DNA of 64,000 nucleotides from Methylocapsa aurea. Lineage in GTDB: Bacteria; Pseudomonadota; Alphaproteobacteria; Rhizobiales; Beijerinckiaceae. The translations under genes and the position numbers were made by a program. Location of the stretch: positions 1 through 64,000 of the forward strand of contig NZ_KN050805.1 in NCBI RefSeq assembly GCF_000746085.1, read 5' to 3'. Below the pieces are notes generated by a model that was not told the origin of the DNA, made no database searches, and was given only the letters and a program-made list of their open reading frames with translations. Numbering within the stretch: position 1 is the first letter of the stretch; every line of letters starts with the position of its first letter. Positions 50,043-58,915 of the stretch are shown here, piece after piece.

Positions 50043-50204
50043 CGTGGCTTTCCCTATTCAAACCCGGCGGACGTGATCCGCCGCTTCACTCTCCTTAGCG
50101 ATTTGGGCGATGACGCGCTTGCATAGGACAGAACAAAAGTTGACTGCAACGGCTCTTTGAGAAGAGAAAATCCGGATGGTCTTTTTTCGAGGTGACGCCG
50201 CGCG

Positions 50205-51200
50205 ATGAGTTGCGATCCGCCTTCCACATCCGAACCGGCCGCCCAAGGCCAAAGCGGGCCTTTAAGGTTTTCGACCCGCGATATCCCCCCGACCGAGCGC
50301 GTGAGTTGGCTGCGTGAGGTCATTTGCCGGGAATATGCCCAGGTTGAAGTGACCTTGCCCGCGCGTCAAATCTTGTCCCAAGATCTGAGGATATACCCTT
50401 GGAACGAGCTCCGGCTGTCTGTCGTCCAATGCAACGGCGTCGCCCTCGAACGCCTTCCCCGCGCGCCGCAGCGCGTCAGCCAGGACTGCTATTTCGCCGT
50501 TGTGTTAATCTCCGGCAACTATTGTCTGGAGCAGGACGGGCGGGAGGCTGTTCTGCGGCCGGGCGATATGACCCTTTATGATGCGACCCGGCCGCACCGG
50601 ATTCAGTGCCCAGGGGATTTCGTGAAGCTTATTTTGTCGATCCCAAGGCCGCTTTTGCGGGAGCGCATGCCAGACATCGAACACTGTACCGCACTGCCCA
50701 TGCCCGGCGCCGGAGGGATCGGCGCCGTGACTTCGAATTTCCTGCGCGCGTCGAGCCAGCAAGCCGACGAGCTCACGACGCTTGAAACTTCGTCCCTCGC
50801 CGAGCAGGCGCTCGATTTGCTCACTCTGTCAGCGGCCTCGGCCCGGCCAGCCAGCTTCGCCGTCTCAAGAAGCCGATCGGTGTCCATGCGCCGCGTCAAG
50901 CTCTTGATTGAAAAATGCCTTGCCGATTGCGATCTCGACACCGCCATAATCGCCCGCCGCGCGGGCCTGTCGGCGCGCTATGTCAACGCCCTTTTCGGCG
51001 ACGAAGGGACCTCGCTCATGCGCTACGTGTGGAGGCTCAGGCTCGAGAATTGCGCGAAGGACATGCAGGACCCACGGCGCGCCGGCGATGCTATCTCCGA
51101 CATCGCGTTTCGCTGGGGATTTAACGACGCTTCGCATTTCAGCCGCGCCTTCAGGCGACAGTTCGGCCGCGCGCCGAGGGAATTTCGACAGCGGCGATAA
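50205..51200 (+). CDS. AraC-family regulator
   Basis: Ligand-responsive activator of 331 residues. The N-terminal half (VSWLREVICREYAQVEVTLP...DCYFAVVLISGNYCLEQDGREAVLRPGDMTLYDATRPH) is an AraC_binding_2-type cupin, common in regulators of aromatic and alkene metabolism. The C-terminal half has two HTH units, IARRAGLSARYVNALF and ISDIAFRWGFNDASHFSRAFRRQFGRAPREFR. Inducer unknown. The nearest divergent gene is the four-helix membrane protein. Confidence 0.9.
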   Translation: MSCDPPSTSEPAAQGQSGPLRFSTRDIPPTERVSWLREVICREYAQVEVTLPARQILSQDLRIYPWNELRLSVVQCNGVALERLPRAPQRVSQDCYFAVVLISGNYCLEQDGREAVLRPGDMTLYDATRPHRIQCPGDFVKLILSIPRPLLRERMPDIEHCTALPMPGAGGIGAVTSNFLRASSQQADELTTLETSSLAEQALDLLTLSAASARPASFAVSRSRSVSMRRVKLLIEKCLADCDLDTAIIARRAGLSARYVNALFGDEGTSLMRYVWRLRLENCAKDMQDPRRAGDAISDIAFRWGFNDASHFSRAFRRQFGRAPREFRQRR

Positions 51201-51268
51201 GCGCCGCGCGACGGCAATTGCCACGCGGCCCCCTCCGGCTCACCCTCTCAAAGCGGGCTCGTTCAAGA

Positions 51269-51318
51269 CCCTCTCGTCCTTCGAGACGGGCTCTTTCGAG
51301 CCCTCCTCAGGATGAGGG
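51269..51318. repeat. CCTCATCCTGAGG-type repeat, copy 1
   Basis: CCCTCTCGTCCTTCGAG at the left pairs with CTCCTCAGGATGAGGG at the right; the short inner part (GGGCTCTTTCGAGCCC) forms its own hairpin. Sits between the convergent AraC gene and ilvC and may end both transcripts. A second copy is at 61706. Confidence 0.8.
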
Positions 51319-51332
51319 CCCGTGCGATGAAC

Positions 51333-52385
<1,053 letters not shown>

Positions 52386-52468
52386 TCACCGCCTCGAATG
52401 GTGTGGATGGTTTCTTTTAGGCCGCGGCGCGGCTGCGGTCAAAACGCCCGCAGGCGCCCGTTCGCCCC

Positions 52469-53020
52469 TCAAATCGGATTGGGGCCGCGCGAGATCGCCG
52501 CAACGCCGGTGCGCGCCACTTCAACAAGCCCGATCGGCCGCATGAGGTCGATGAACTGATCGATCTTGCCGACATTGCCGGTAAGCTCGAAGACGAAGCT
52601 CTCGATCGAAGCGTCGATGACCCTTGCCCGAAAGGCGTCGGCGAGGCGCAAAGCCTCGTCGCGGCAGGCGCCCTTTCCGGCGACCTTGATCATCGCGAGT
52701 TCGCGCTCGACGGCGCCGCCGCGCAGCGTCAGGTCGGTCACTTTGTGGATCGGAACGAGACGCTCCAGCTGATGCCCGATCTGCTCGATCGCCTCGGGCG
52801 TGCCGGAGGTGACGATGGTGATGCGCGACAAATGCTCGGCATGGGCGACCTCGGCGACGGTCAGGCTCTCGATATTGTAGCCGCGCCCGGAGAAAAGCCC
52901 GACGACGCGGGCAAGCACGCCCGGCTCGTTGTCGACCAGGACCGAGAGCGTGTGGACCTCGATATTCGACTTGCCGACAGCCGAGGAATAAGGCGAAAGG
53001 GGAGCCGTGGGAGCGTTCAT
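52469..53020 (-). CDS. ilvH: acetolactate synthase small subunit
   Basis: Regulatory subunit that gives feedback inhibition by valine and activates IlvB. The ACT domain (HTLSVLVDNEPGVLARVVGLFSGRGYNIESLTVAEV) is complete, and the C-terminal domain ends SFVFELTGNVGKIDQFIDLMRPIGLVEVARTGVAAISRG. 183 residues. Begins four bases after the ilvB stop codon, so translation is probably coupled. Confidence 0.96.
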   Translation of the reverse strand: MNAPTAPLSPYSSAVGKSNIEVHTLSVLVDNEPGVLARVVGLFSGRGYNIESLTVAEVAHAEHLSRITIVTSGTPEAIEQIGHQLERLVPIHKVTDLTLRGGAVERELAMIKVAGKGACRDEALRLADAFRARVIDASIESFVFELTGNVGKIDQFIDLMRPIGLVEVARTGVAAISRGPNPI

Positions 53021-53024
53021 GTTC

Positions 53025-54785
53025 CTACACCAGCATCTTGCCAGAGGCGTCGATCACGGTTCCGATATCGTCGTCCTGATCGGGAAGAATCATTTCATTA
53101 TGGGCCTTGCCGGAGGGGATCATCGGCAGACAGTTCTCGGTCTTGTCGACGATGCAATCGAACATCACGGTTCGCGGCGTATCGATCATTTCGAGGATCG
53201 CCTCGTCGAGCTTGGCCGGGTCCGAACAGCGAATGCCATGCGCGCCATAGGCTTCGGCGAGCTTGACGAAATCGGGCAAGGCCTCCGAATAGCTCTCGGA
53301 ATAGCGCCCGCCATGCAGCAGCTCCTGCCATTGCCGGACCATCCCCATATATTCATTGTTGAGGATGAAGATCTTGACCGGCAGGCGATATTGCGCGGCG
53401 GTCGAGAGTTCCTGCATGTTCATGAGGATCGAGGCCTCGCCGGCGATGTCGATGACCAGCGCGCCGGGATGCGCCATCTGCGCGCCAATCGCCGCCGGCA
53501 AGCCGTAGCCCATGGTGCCGAGGCCCCCGCTCGTCATCCAGCGATTGGGCTCCTCGAAATGATAATGCTGCGCAGCCCACATCTGATGCTGCCCGACCTC
53601 GGTCGTGATGTAAGCATCGCGCCCCTTGGTCAATTCATACAGGCGCTGAACCGCGTATTGCGGCTTGATCACCTCGTTCGAAGCCTTGAACGAAAGCGAC
53701 TTGCGCGCCCGCCACTTGTCGATCTGCGTCCACCATCTGGCGAGCGCCGCCGATTCGATCGAAATTTTCTTGGCGCGGAAGAGGTCGATCATCTGGCGCA
53801 GCACATGCGCGCAATCGCCGATGATGCCGAGATCGACCTTCACGTTCTTGTTGATCGAGGACGGATCGATGTCGACATGGATCTTCTTCGAGCCCGGCGA
53901 GAAAGCGTCGAGGCGCCCGGTGATGCGATCGTCGAACCGCGCGCCAATGGCGATCATCAAATCGCAATCATGCATCGCATTATTGGCCTCGAACGTGCCG
54001 TGCATGCCAAGCATGCCAAGCCAGTTCTCGCCCGAGGCCGGATAGGCGCCGAGCCCCATCAAGGTGGAGGTGACCGGAAATCCCGTGAGGCCGACGAGTT
54101 CGCGCAGCAGAAGCGAGGCTTCGAGTCCGGAGTTAATGATCCCGCCGCCGGTATAGAAAATCGGACGCTTGGCGCCCGCCATGAGCGCGACCGCTTGCGC
54201 GATTTTGTCGGCGTCGCCTTCGAGCTTCGGCTTATAGGTCTTGTGTTCGATCTTATGCGGTCCGGAATAGGCGCCTATCGCAAACTGCACGTCTTTCGGG
54301 ATGTCGATGACGACCGGACCCGGACGCCCATTCTGGGCGACGTAAAAGGCCTCGTGCAGAATGCGCGCGAGATCATCGATTTGGCGCACGAGATAATTGT
54401 GCTTGGTGCAATGGCGGGTGATGCCGACCGTGTCGCATTCCTGAAAGGCGTCGGAGCCGATGAGATGCGTCGGAACCTGACCGGTGATGCAGACGAGCGG
54501 GATCGAATCCATAAGGGCGTCGGTCAAGCCGGTGATGGCGTTTGTGGCCCCCGGCCCGGAGGTCACGAGCAGCACGCCGACCTTGCCGCTGGAGCGCGCG
54601 AAGCCTTCGGCGGCATGCGCCGCTCCTTGTTCGTGGCGCACCAGCACATGCTTGATCTGGTCCTGGTGGAACAGGGCGTCGTAGATCGGCAGCACCGCGC
54701 CGCCCGGATAGCCGAAGATCGTGTCGACGCCTTGATCCTGCAACGCTCGGACGACCATTTCCGCGCCGGTCAACAGATTGGACAT
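53025..54785 (-). CDS. ilvB: acetolactate synthase large subunit
   Basis: TPP- and FAD-dependent catalytic subunit that makes acetolactate or acetohydroxybutyrate. FGYPGGAVLPIYDALF and RHEQGAAHAAEG (with the TPP-activating Glu) near the N-terminus; GDASIL-like FAD/TPP-Mg region is IDIAGEASILMNMQEL, followed by NNEYMGMVRQWQELL. The ATG giving MSNLLTGAEMVV has GGAG eight bases upstream; an ATG 57 bases earlier is possible. Expression is probably attenuated by the leader upstream. Confidence 0.96.
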   Translation of the reverse strand: MSNLLTGAEMVVRALQDQGVDTIFGYPGGAVLPIYDALFHQDQIKHVLVRHEQGAAHAAEGFARSSGKVGVLLVTSGPGATNAITGLTDALMDSIPLVCITGQVPTHLIGSDAFQECDTVGITRHCTKHNYLVRQIDDLARILHEAFYVAQNGRPGPVVIDIPKDVQFAIGAYSGPHKIEHKTYKPKLEGDADKIAQAVALMAGAKRPIFYTGGGIINSGLEASLLLRELVGLTGFPVTSTLMGLGAYPASGENWLGMLGMHGTFEANNAMHDCDLMIAIGARFDDRITGRLDAFSPGSKKIHVDIDPSSINKNVKVDLGIIGDCAHVLRQMIDLFRAKKISIESAALARWWTQIDKWRARKSLSFKASNEVIKPQYAVQRLYELTKGRDAYITTEVGQHQMWAAQHYHFEEPNRWMTSGGLGTMGYGLPAAIGAQMAHPGALVIDIAGEASILMNMQELSTAAQYRLPVKIFILNNEYMGMVRQWQELLHGGRYSESYSEALPDFVKLAEAYGAHGIRCSDPAKLDEAILEMIDTPRTVMFDCIVDKTENCLPMIPSGKAHNEMILPDQDDDIGTVIDASGKMLV

Positions 54786-54866
54786 GTCTTGGCTCCGAGT
54801 GTTCCTGGCTCCAAGCGCTCTTGGATCCAGCCGTGGTTTCATATTCTTTTTCAGCTTCCGGGCAAT

Positions 54867-54887
54867 AAAAAAGGCCCCTGAGGGCCT
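54867..54887 (-). terminator. attenuator-type terminator in the ilvB leader
   Basis: On the ilvB strand AGGCCC and GGGCCT close the loop TCAG, followed by TTTTT. It lies about 80 bases before the ilvB ATG and after a short leader peptide, so it is an attenuator rather than the end of another gene. Confidence 0.8.
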
Positions 54888-54983
54888 GGGATATGCGCCA
54901 GATCGGGAAAAGCGGAGCCTATCTCCGTCCCATCTCCGGCGCGCATGTTACGACAAGAATCATTTTCACGAAGGTTGCCCCGA

Positions 54984-55022
54984 TCAAAAACCAAGCCAAT
55001 CTATAACGGTCGTAACCGCCAT
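54984..55022 (-). CDS. candidate ilv leader peptide
   Basis: A 12-codon frame, MAVTTVIDWLGF, holds two Val, one Ile and one Leu, the end products of this pathway, then stops about 97 bases before the attenuator hairpin. The stop codon region (GATCGGG) can pair with CCCGATC at 54907-54901 just ahead of the hairpin. No good ribosome site is visible, the main weakness of the call. Confidence 0.5.
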   Translation of the reverse strand: MAVTTVIDWLGF

Positions 55023-55348
55023 CGTCAATATCGGCGGCGGCGCGGCGGGCCGCTTTTTTATCGTCTTTTTACATGTAGATATGCCGCTTGGATTGGAAAG
55101 GCGGCGTCGAAGCGGATGCCGGCAATAATTGTCCCGGCCGCGTCTGTTTCCTGCCAATGGCATGCGCCAAGCCCGCGCATATCCGCGCCGTTCCCCTTTA
55201 GGCGCCCGATTCCGCAAGATTTTCAGCGCCAAAGCCGCCGAAAAGACCTTCTATCTTGCGCCTGGAACCCACCCGATGCCGGGCGCGCCGACTTCGCTCC
55301 CAGACCCATGATCTTTCAAAGGCGCGTGCGGTCGCGTAGGGATAGGAC

Positions 55349-56206
55349 ATGACAGAAGCCAAACCGACCTTGCCCACGCCGCCAACCGAGCCCTCGACGC
55401 CAGCTGCGCCCTCGACGCCAAGTCTGCTCCGCGTCCGGGCGCGGGCGCTGCTGCTCGGCGACCGGATCGACGCCGCCGGCCTCGAGCGCTCCGACATGAT
55501 CTCGGCGACGCCGCTCGCCTTCAATGTCGGCGCGAATGGATTTGTCGCGCTGTATCGGTTTGGCGTCGCGGTCATGATCGGCCTTTCGCCGCTCGAAGAA
55601 GACGATGTGCTCAAACAGGTGAAATTGCGGGTGTCGGGACCGCATGCGCATATCGACGACGAATCCGCCATACTCGAAATCTCGCCGGACCATGGCGACA
55701 AGATCCCGCCGGGCGGCGCGATCGCGATGAAGGATCTTTCCGAGCAGCGTCTGCTCGTCGTCTCCGATGCGCTCGCCAAGACCGTTTCGCTCGGCCGCGA
55801 CGAGCGCGAGGTCAATTCCGTCTTCGACATTATCGAGCCCTTCGCCGCCGATCTCGCGCGCAATGGCCGGCCGCCCTGGAAACGCCGCTCGATGCTGAAA
55901 CTGATTGGCCAGACGCTGCTCGTCCAGCATCGCCTGTCGGGCCGCGTCGCCGTCGAGGAAAAGCCCGACGTGCTCTGGGACCGGCCCGATCTCGAGCGGC
56001 TTTATGCCCGCCTCGAAGACGAATATGAATTGAAGGAGCGCGCCGAAACCTTAAAGCGCAAGCTCGACATGATTGTCGAGACCGCGCGCGCCCTGACCGA
56101 CATGATCGACGCCGATCGGGCCACCCGCCTCGAGGCGACCATCGTCGTCCTGATCATCGCCGAAATTATCATCACAATCGGCCAGATCATTGTCGGGCGT
56201 CATTGA
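55349..56206 (+). CDS. RMD1/DUF155-family membrane protein
   Basis: A 285-residue protein related to yeast Rmd1/Sif2 and Rmd8 (DUF155). After a Pro/Thr/Ser-rich start come the domain pieces [27 protein letters not shown] and [35 protein letters not shown], then a helix pair and one C-terminal membrane helix ([20 protein letters not shown]). Yeast relatives act in mitochondria or meiosis; the bacterial role is unknown. Its 3' end overlaps the convergent miaA end by seven bases. Confidence 0.85.
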   Translation: MTEAKPTLPTPPTEPSTPAAPSTPSLLRVRARALLLGDRIDAAGLERSDMISATPLAFNVGANGFVALYRFGVAVMIGLSPLEEDDVLKQVKLRVSGPHAHIDDESAILEISPDHGDKIPPGGAIAMKDLSEQRLLVVSDALAKTVSLGRDEREVNSVFDIIEPFAADLARNGRPPWKRRSMLKLIGQTLLVQHRLSGRVAVEEKPDVLWDRPDLERLYARLEDEYELKERAETLKRKLDMIVETARALTDMIDADRATRLEATIVVLIIAEIIITIGQIIVGRH

Positions 56207-57117
56207 GCCAGCGCCGCCAGCGCCAAAGCCTCCGCCTCTTCCGCCGAGCCCCATCGAAACCCAGGCAGTTGATGCCGCGCGAAGGTCAATTGTCGCTTGG
56301 CGTATTGGCGGGTGTCGAGCTTGGCGCGCTGGGCCGCCTCCGCCAAGGAAATCGCGCCGTTGAGATGCGCGATGAGATGCGGCGCGCCATGCGCGCGCAT
56401 GATCGGCAGCGCCGGGTCGAGGCCGCGCTGGCGCAGCGCCGCAGCCTCCTGCAGCGCCCCCGCCTCGAGCATGGCGTCGAAACGGGCATCGATCCGTTGC
56501 GCCAAAAGGCTCCGCTCCGGCGCGAGAAACACCGCGAGCGCGCTGCTCTGATCGATAAGCGGCGCCGTCCGAGCGGCTTGGAACGATGTAAGGCTTGTCC
56601 CCGTCGCCTCGAAAACCTCGAGCGCGCGCAAAATCCGCTGCGGATCGGTCGGCCGCAAACGCGCGGCGCTCGCCGGATCGCGACGGGCAAGTTCAGCGTG
56701 CAAGGCCGCAACCGGAATATTTTGCGCCCACGCGCGGATGCCTTCGCGCACTTCATCGGGCACCGGGGGGATGGCCGAAAGCCCCTGCGTCAGCGCCTTG
56801 AAATAGAGGCCGGTCCCGCCGACGAAGATCGGCAAGCGCCCAGCGCTCCTTGCTTCATCAAGCGCAAGGGAGGCATCCTTCAGCCAGAGGCCGACAGAAT
56901 GATTGATCGCGCCGTCGACATGGCCAAACAGCCGGTGCGGCGCCTTGGCCTCGTCTTGCGCATCTGGGCGCGCCGTCAGCACCCGCAGATCGCGGTAGAC
57001 CTGCATCGAATCGGCATTGATCAACACGCCGTCAAAGGCACGGGCAAGGCGAAGCGCCAGGGCGGATTTGCCGCTCGCCGTCGGTCCCGCGATGAGAATG
57101 GTTGAAATAGGGGTCAA
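56200..57117 (-). CDS. miaA: tRNA dimethylallyltransferase
   Basis: Adds dimethylallyl to A37 of tRNAs reading UNN codons. P-loop [35 protein letters not shown], and [17 protein letters not shown] match MiaA. 305 residues, normal length. Downstream of ispH in the same direction but separated by a terminator; both use products of the isoprenoid pathway. Confidence 0.95.
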   Translation of the reverse strand: MTPISTILIAGPTASGKSALALRLARAFDGVLINADSMQVYRDLRVLTARPDAQDEAKAPHRLFGHVDGAINHSVGLWLKDASLALDEARSAGRLPIFVGGTGLYFKALTQGLSAIPPVPDEVREGIRAWAQNIPVAALHAELARRDPASAARLRPTDPQRILRALEVFEATGTSLTSFQAARTAPLIDQSSALAVFLAPERSLLAQRIDARFDAMLEAGALQEAAALRQRGLDPALPIMRAHGAPHLIAHLNGAISLAEAAQRAKLDTRQYAKRQLTFARHQLPGFRWGSAEEAEALALAALAQ

Positions 57118-57241
57118 TACGGTCCGGAGGTCCTATCGTTTTGGACCTGAAGCGTCTCTGGGGCGGCGATTCCCGAACGCCGCTACCGGCGCGATTTTGG
57201 CCGGGAATGCTCTGTTGCGCCGTCACATCGCATAATCTTAT

Positions 57242-57264
57242 CCAAAAAGTCTGCAACTTTTTGG
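57242..57264 (-). terminator. terminator after ispH
   Basis: Nine-base arms CCAAAAAGT and ACTTTTTGG around CTGCA. On the ispH strand the right arm supplies the T-run. Separates ispH from miaA. Confidence 0.65.
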
Positions 57265-57273
57265 GACCATGCG

Positions 57274-58230
57274 CTACACGGCCTGCCGCAACTCGCGCGG
57301 CAGCGGGAAAAACACGCCCTCGTCTGCGGTGGACACCGTCTCGACGCTCAATTCGAAGCGCTGCGCGAAGGCATCCATGATTTCCTCGACAAGAATTTCA
57401 GGCGCCGAGGCCCCGGCGGTGATTCCGAGCGAGGAAATATTGGCAAACAAATCCCATTCGACGTCGTCGGCGCGCAGCACGAGACGGGCGAGCTTGCAGC
57501 CCGAGCGTTCGGCGACTTCCTTCAGCCGTTGCGAATTGGAGGAATTCGATGAGCCCACGACAAGCAAGGCGTCGACAACCGGCGCAATGCGTTTCACCGC
57601 CTCCTGCCGATTTGTGGTCGCGTAGCAAATGTCCTCGCGATGCGGCCCCATGATTTGCGGGAACCGCCGCGTCAAAGCTTCCACCATGCAGCGCGTATCG
57701 TCGACCGAAAGCGTCGTTTGCGTGACATAGGCCAGATTATTCTCGTCCAAAGGCTGCAATGTCGCGATATCGTCGAGCGTCTGAACCAGAATGATCGAAC
57801 CGCTCGGCAATTGACCCAAGGTGCCAACCACTTCGGGATGTCCGGCATGGCCGACGAGGAGAACCTGGCGGCCTTGCCTGTGATGCAATTCAGCTTCGCG
57901 ATGTACTTTCGTCACCAGCGGGCAAGTCGCGTCGATTGCGAAAATATTACGCGCCTCGGCATCCGCCGGGATCGATTTCGGCACCCCATGCGCGGAAAAA
58001 ATCACCGGCTGCGTCGTGTCGGGAACTTCATCGAGCTCCTCGACAAAAATCGCGCCCTTGGATTTGAGCGTTTCGACGACATATTTATTATGGACGATCT
58101 CATGGCGAACATAGACCGGAGCGCCGTGAATCCGCAGCGCCTCCTCCACAGCATCGATGGCGCGAACGACGCCCGCGCAGAAGCCGCGCGGCGCGCAAAG
58201 GAGGACGTGTAATTTTGGCTTGACGGTCAT
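57274..58230 (-). CDS. ispH: 4-hydroxy-3-methylbut-2-enyl diphosphate reductase
   Basis: Last enzyme of the MEP pathway, giving IPP and DMAPP; an iron-sulfur protein. The three cluster cysteines are seen as Cys18 (PRGFCAGV), Cys103 ([11 protein letters not shown]) and Cys202 (ICYATTNRQ). [11 protein letters not shown] and [14 protein letters not shown] are also typical. 318 residues. DMAPP is the substrate of MiaA, encoded next. Confidence 0.97.
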   Translation of the reverse strand: MTVKPKLHVLLCAPRGFCAGVVRAIDAVEEALRIHGAPVYVRHEIVHNKYVVETLKSKGAIFVEELDEVPDTTQPVIFSAHGVPKSIPADAEARNIFAIDATCPLVTKVHREAELHHRQGRQVLLVGHAGHPEVVGTLGQLPSGSIILVQTLDDIATLQPLDENNLAYVTQTTLSVDDTRCMVEALTRRFPQIMGPHREDICYATTNRQEAVKRIAPVVDALLVVGSSNSSNSQRLKEVAERSGCKLARLVLRADDVEWDLFANISSLGITAGASAPEILVEEIMDAFAQRFELSVETVSTADEGVFFPLPRELRQAV

Positions 58231-58339
58231 GCGGCCCTTGGTCCGGATTCGCCCACGTTTATGAGTTAGCGGCTTCGCCTGTCAAGTGCGCGCTGGCGCC
58301 GCGCCTTCAAGATAAAAATTTATTGAGAGCGCGCGCCGC

Positions 58340-58768
58340 TCATCGCCGCGCGGCGAAAAACCGACGCAGCAAATCCCCCGCTTCGCTTTCGCGAATGCCG
58401 CCATAGAGTTCCGGCGCATGGTGGCAGGTCGGCAGCGCGAAGAAACGCGGACCGTGCTCCACCGCGCCGCCCTTCGGGTCCGCCGCGCCCCAATAGAGCC
58501 GCCGCACGCGGGCGAAGGAAATCGCCGCCGCGCACATGGCGCAAGGCTCAAGCGTCACATAAAGATCGCAGCCGGTCAGCCGCTCCGAGCCGAGCGTCCG
58601 GCACGCCGAACGAATCGCCAGGATTTCGGCATGCGCGGTCGGGTCCTTATCCAAAAGCACCCGATTGCCGGCGCTCGACACAATCTCGCCGGCGCGAACG
58701 ATCACCGCCCCGACCGGCACTTCGCCGCGCCGAAAGGCGCCTTGCGCTTCGGCAAAGGCGCATGACAT
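58340..58768 (-). CDS. tadA: tRNA(Arg) adenosine-34 deaminase
   Basis: Converts A34 to inosine in tRNA-Arg(ACG). Zinc ligands His46 with catalytic Glu48 (AHAEI) and Cys76/Cys79 (PCAMC). 142 residues from this ATG. A TTG 51 bases earlier has GAGG eight bases upstream and would give a longer N-terminus; either could be used. It diverges from the pseudouridine synthase gene. Confidence 0.93.
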   Translation of the reverse strand: MSCAFAEAQGAFRRGEVPVGAVIVRAGEIVSSAGNRVLLDKDPTAHAEILAIRSACRTLGSERLTGCDLYVTLEPCAMCAAAISFARVRRLYWGAADPKGGAVEHGPRFFALPTCHHAPELYGGIRESEAGDLLRRFFAARR

Positions 58769-58915
58769 TGGGTCCGACTTAGGAGCAGACCTGGGATCAG
58801 CGCTGACATCGTCTTGCAATCGCCTATCCTCGAAGACGGCTTAGCTTCAGCTCCCGCCGGCGCGACGAATGCTGATAGCCTGTTTCCCTTTTACTCTCGC
58901 ATTCTGCTATCAGGA

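Noticed and set aside
53007-54881. Very long open frame opposite ilvB
   Set aside because: Antisense shadow of a certain gene; composition (Arg/His/Asp-rich) is not protein-like.
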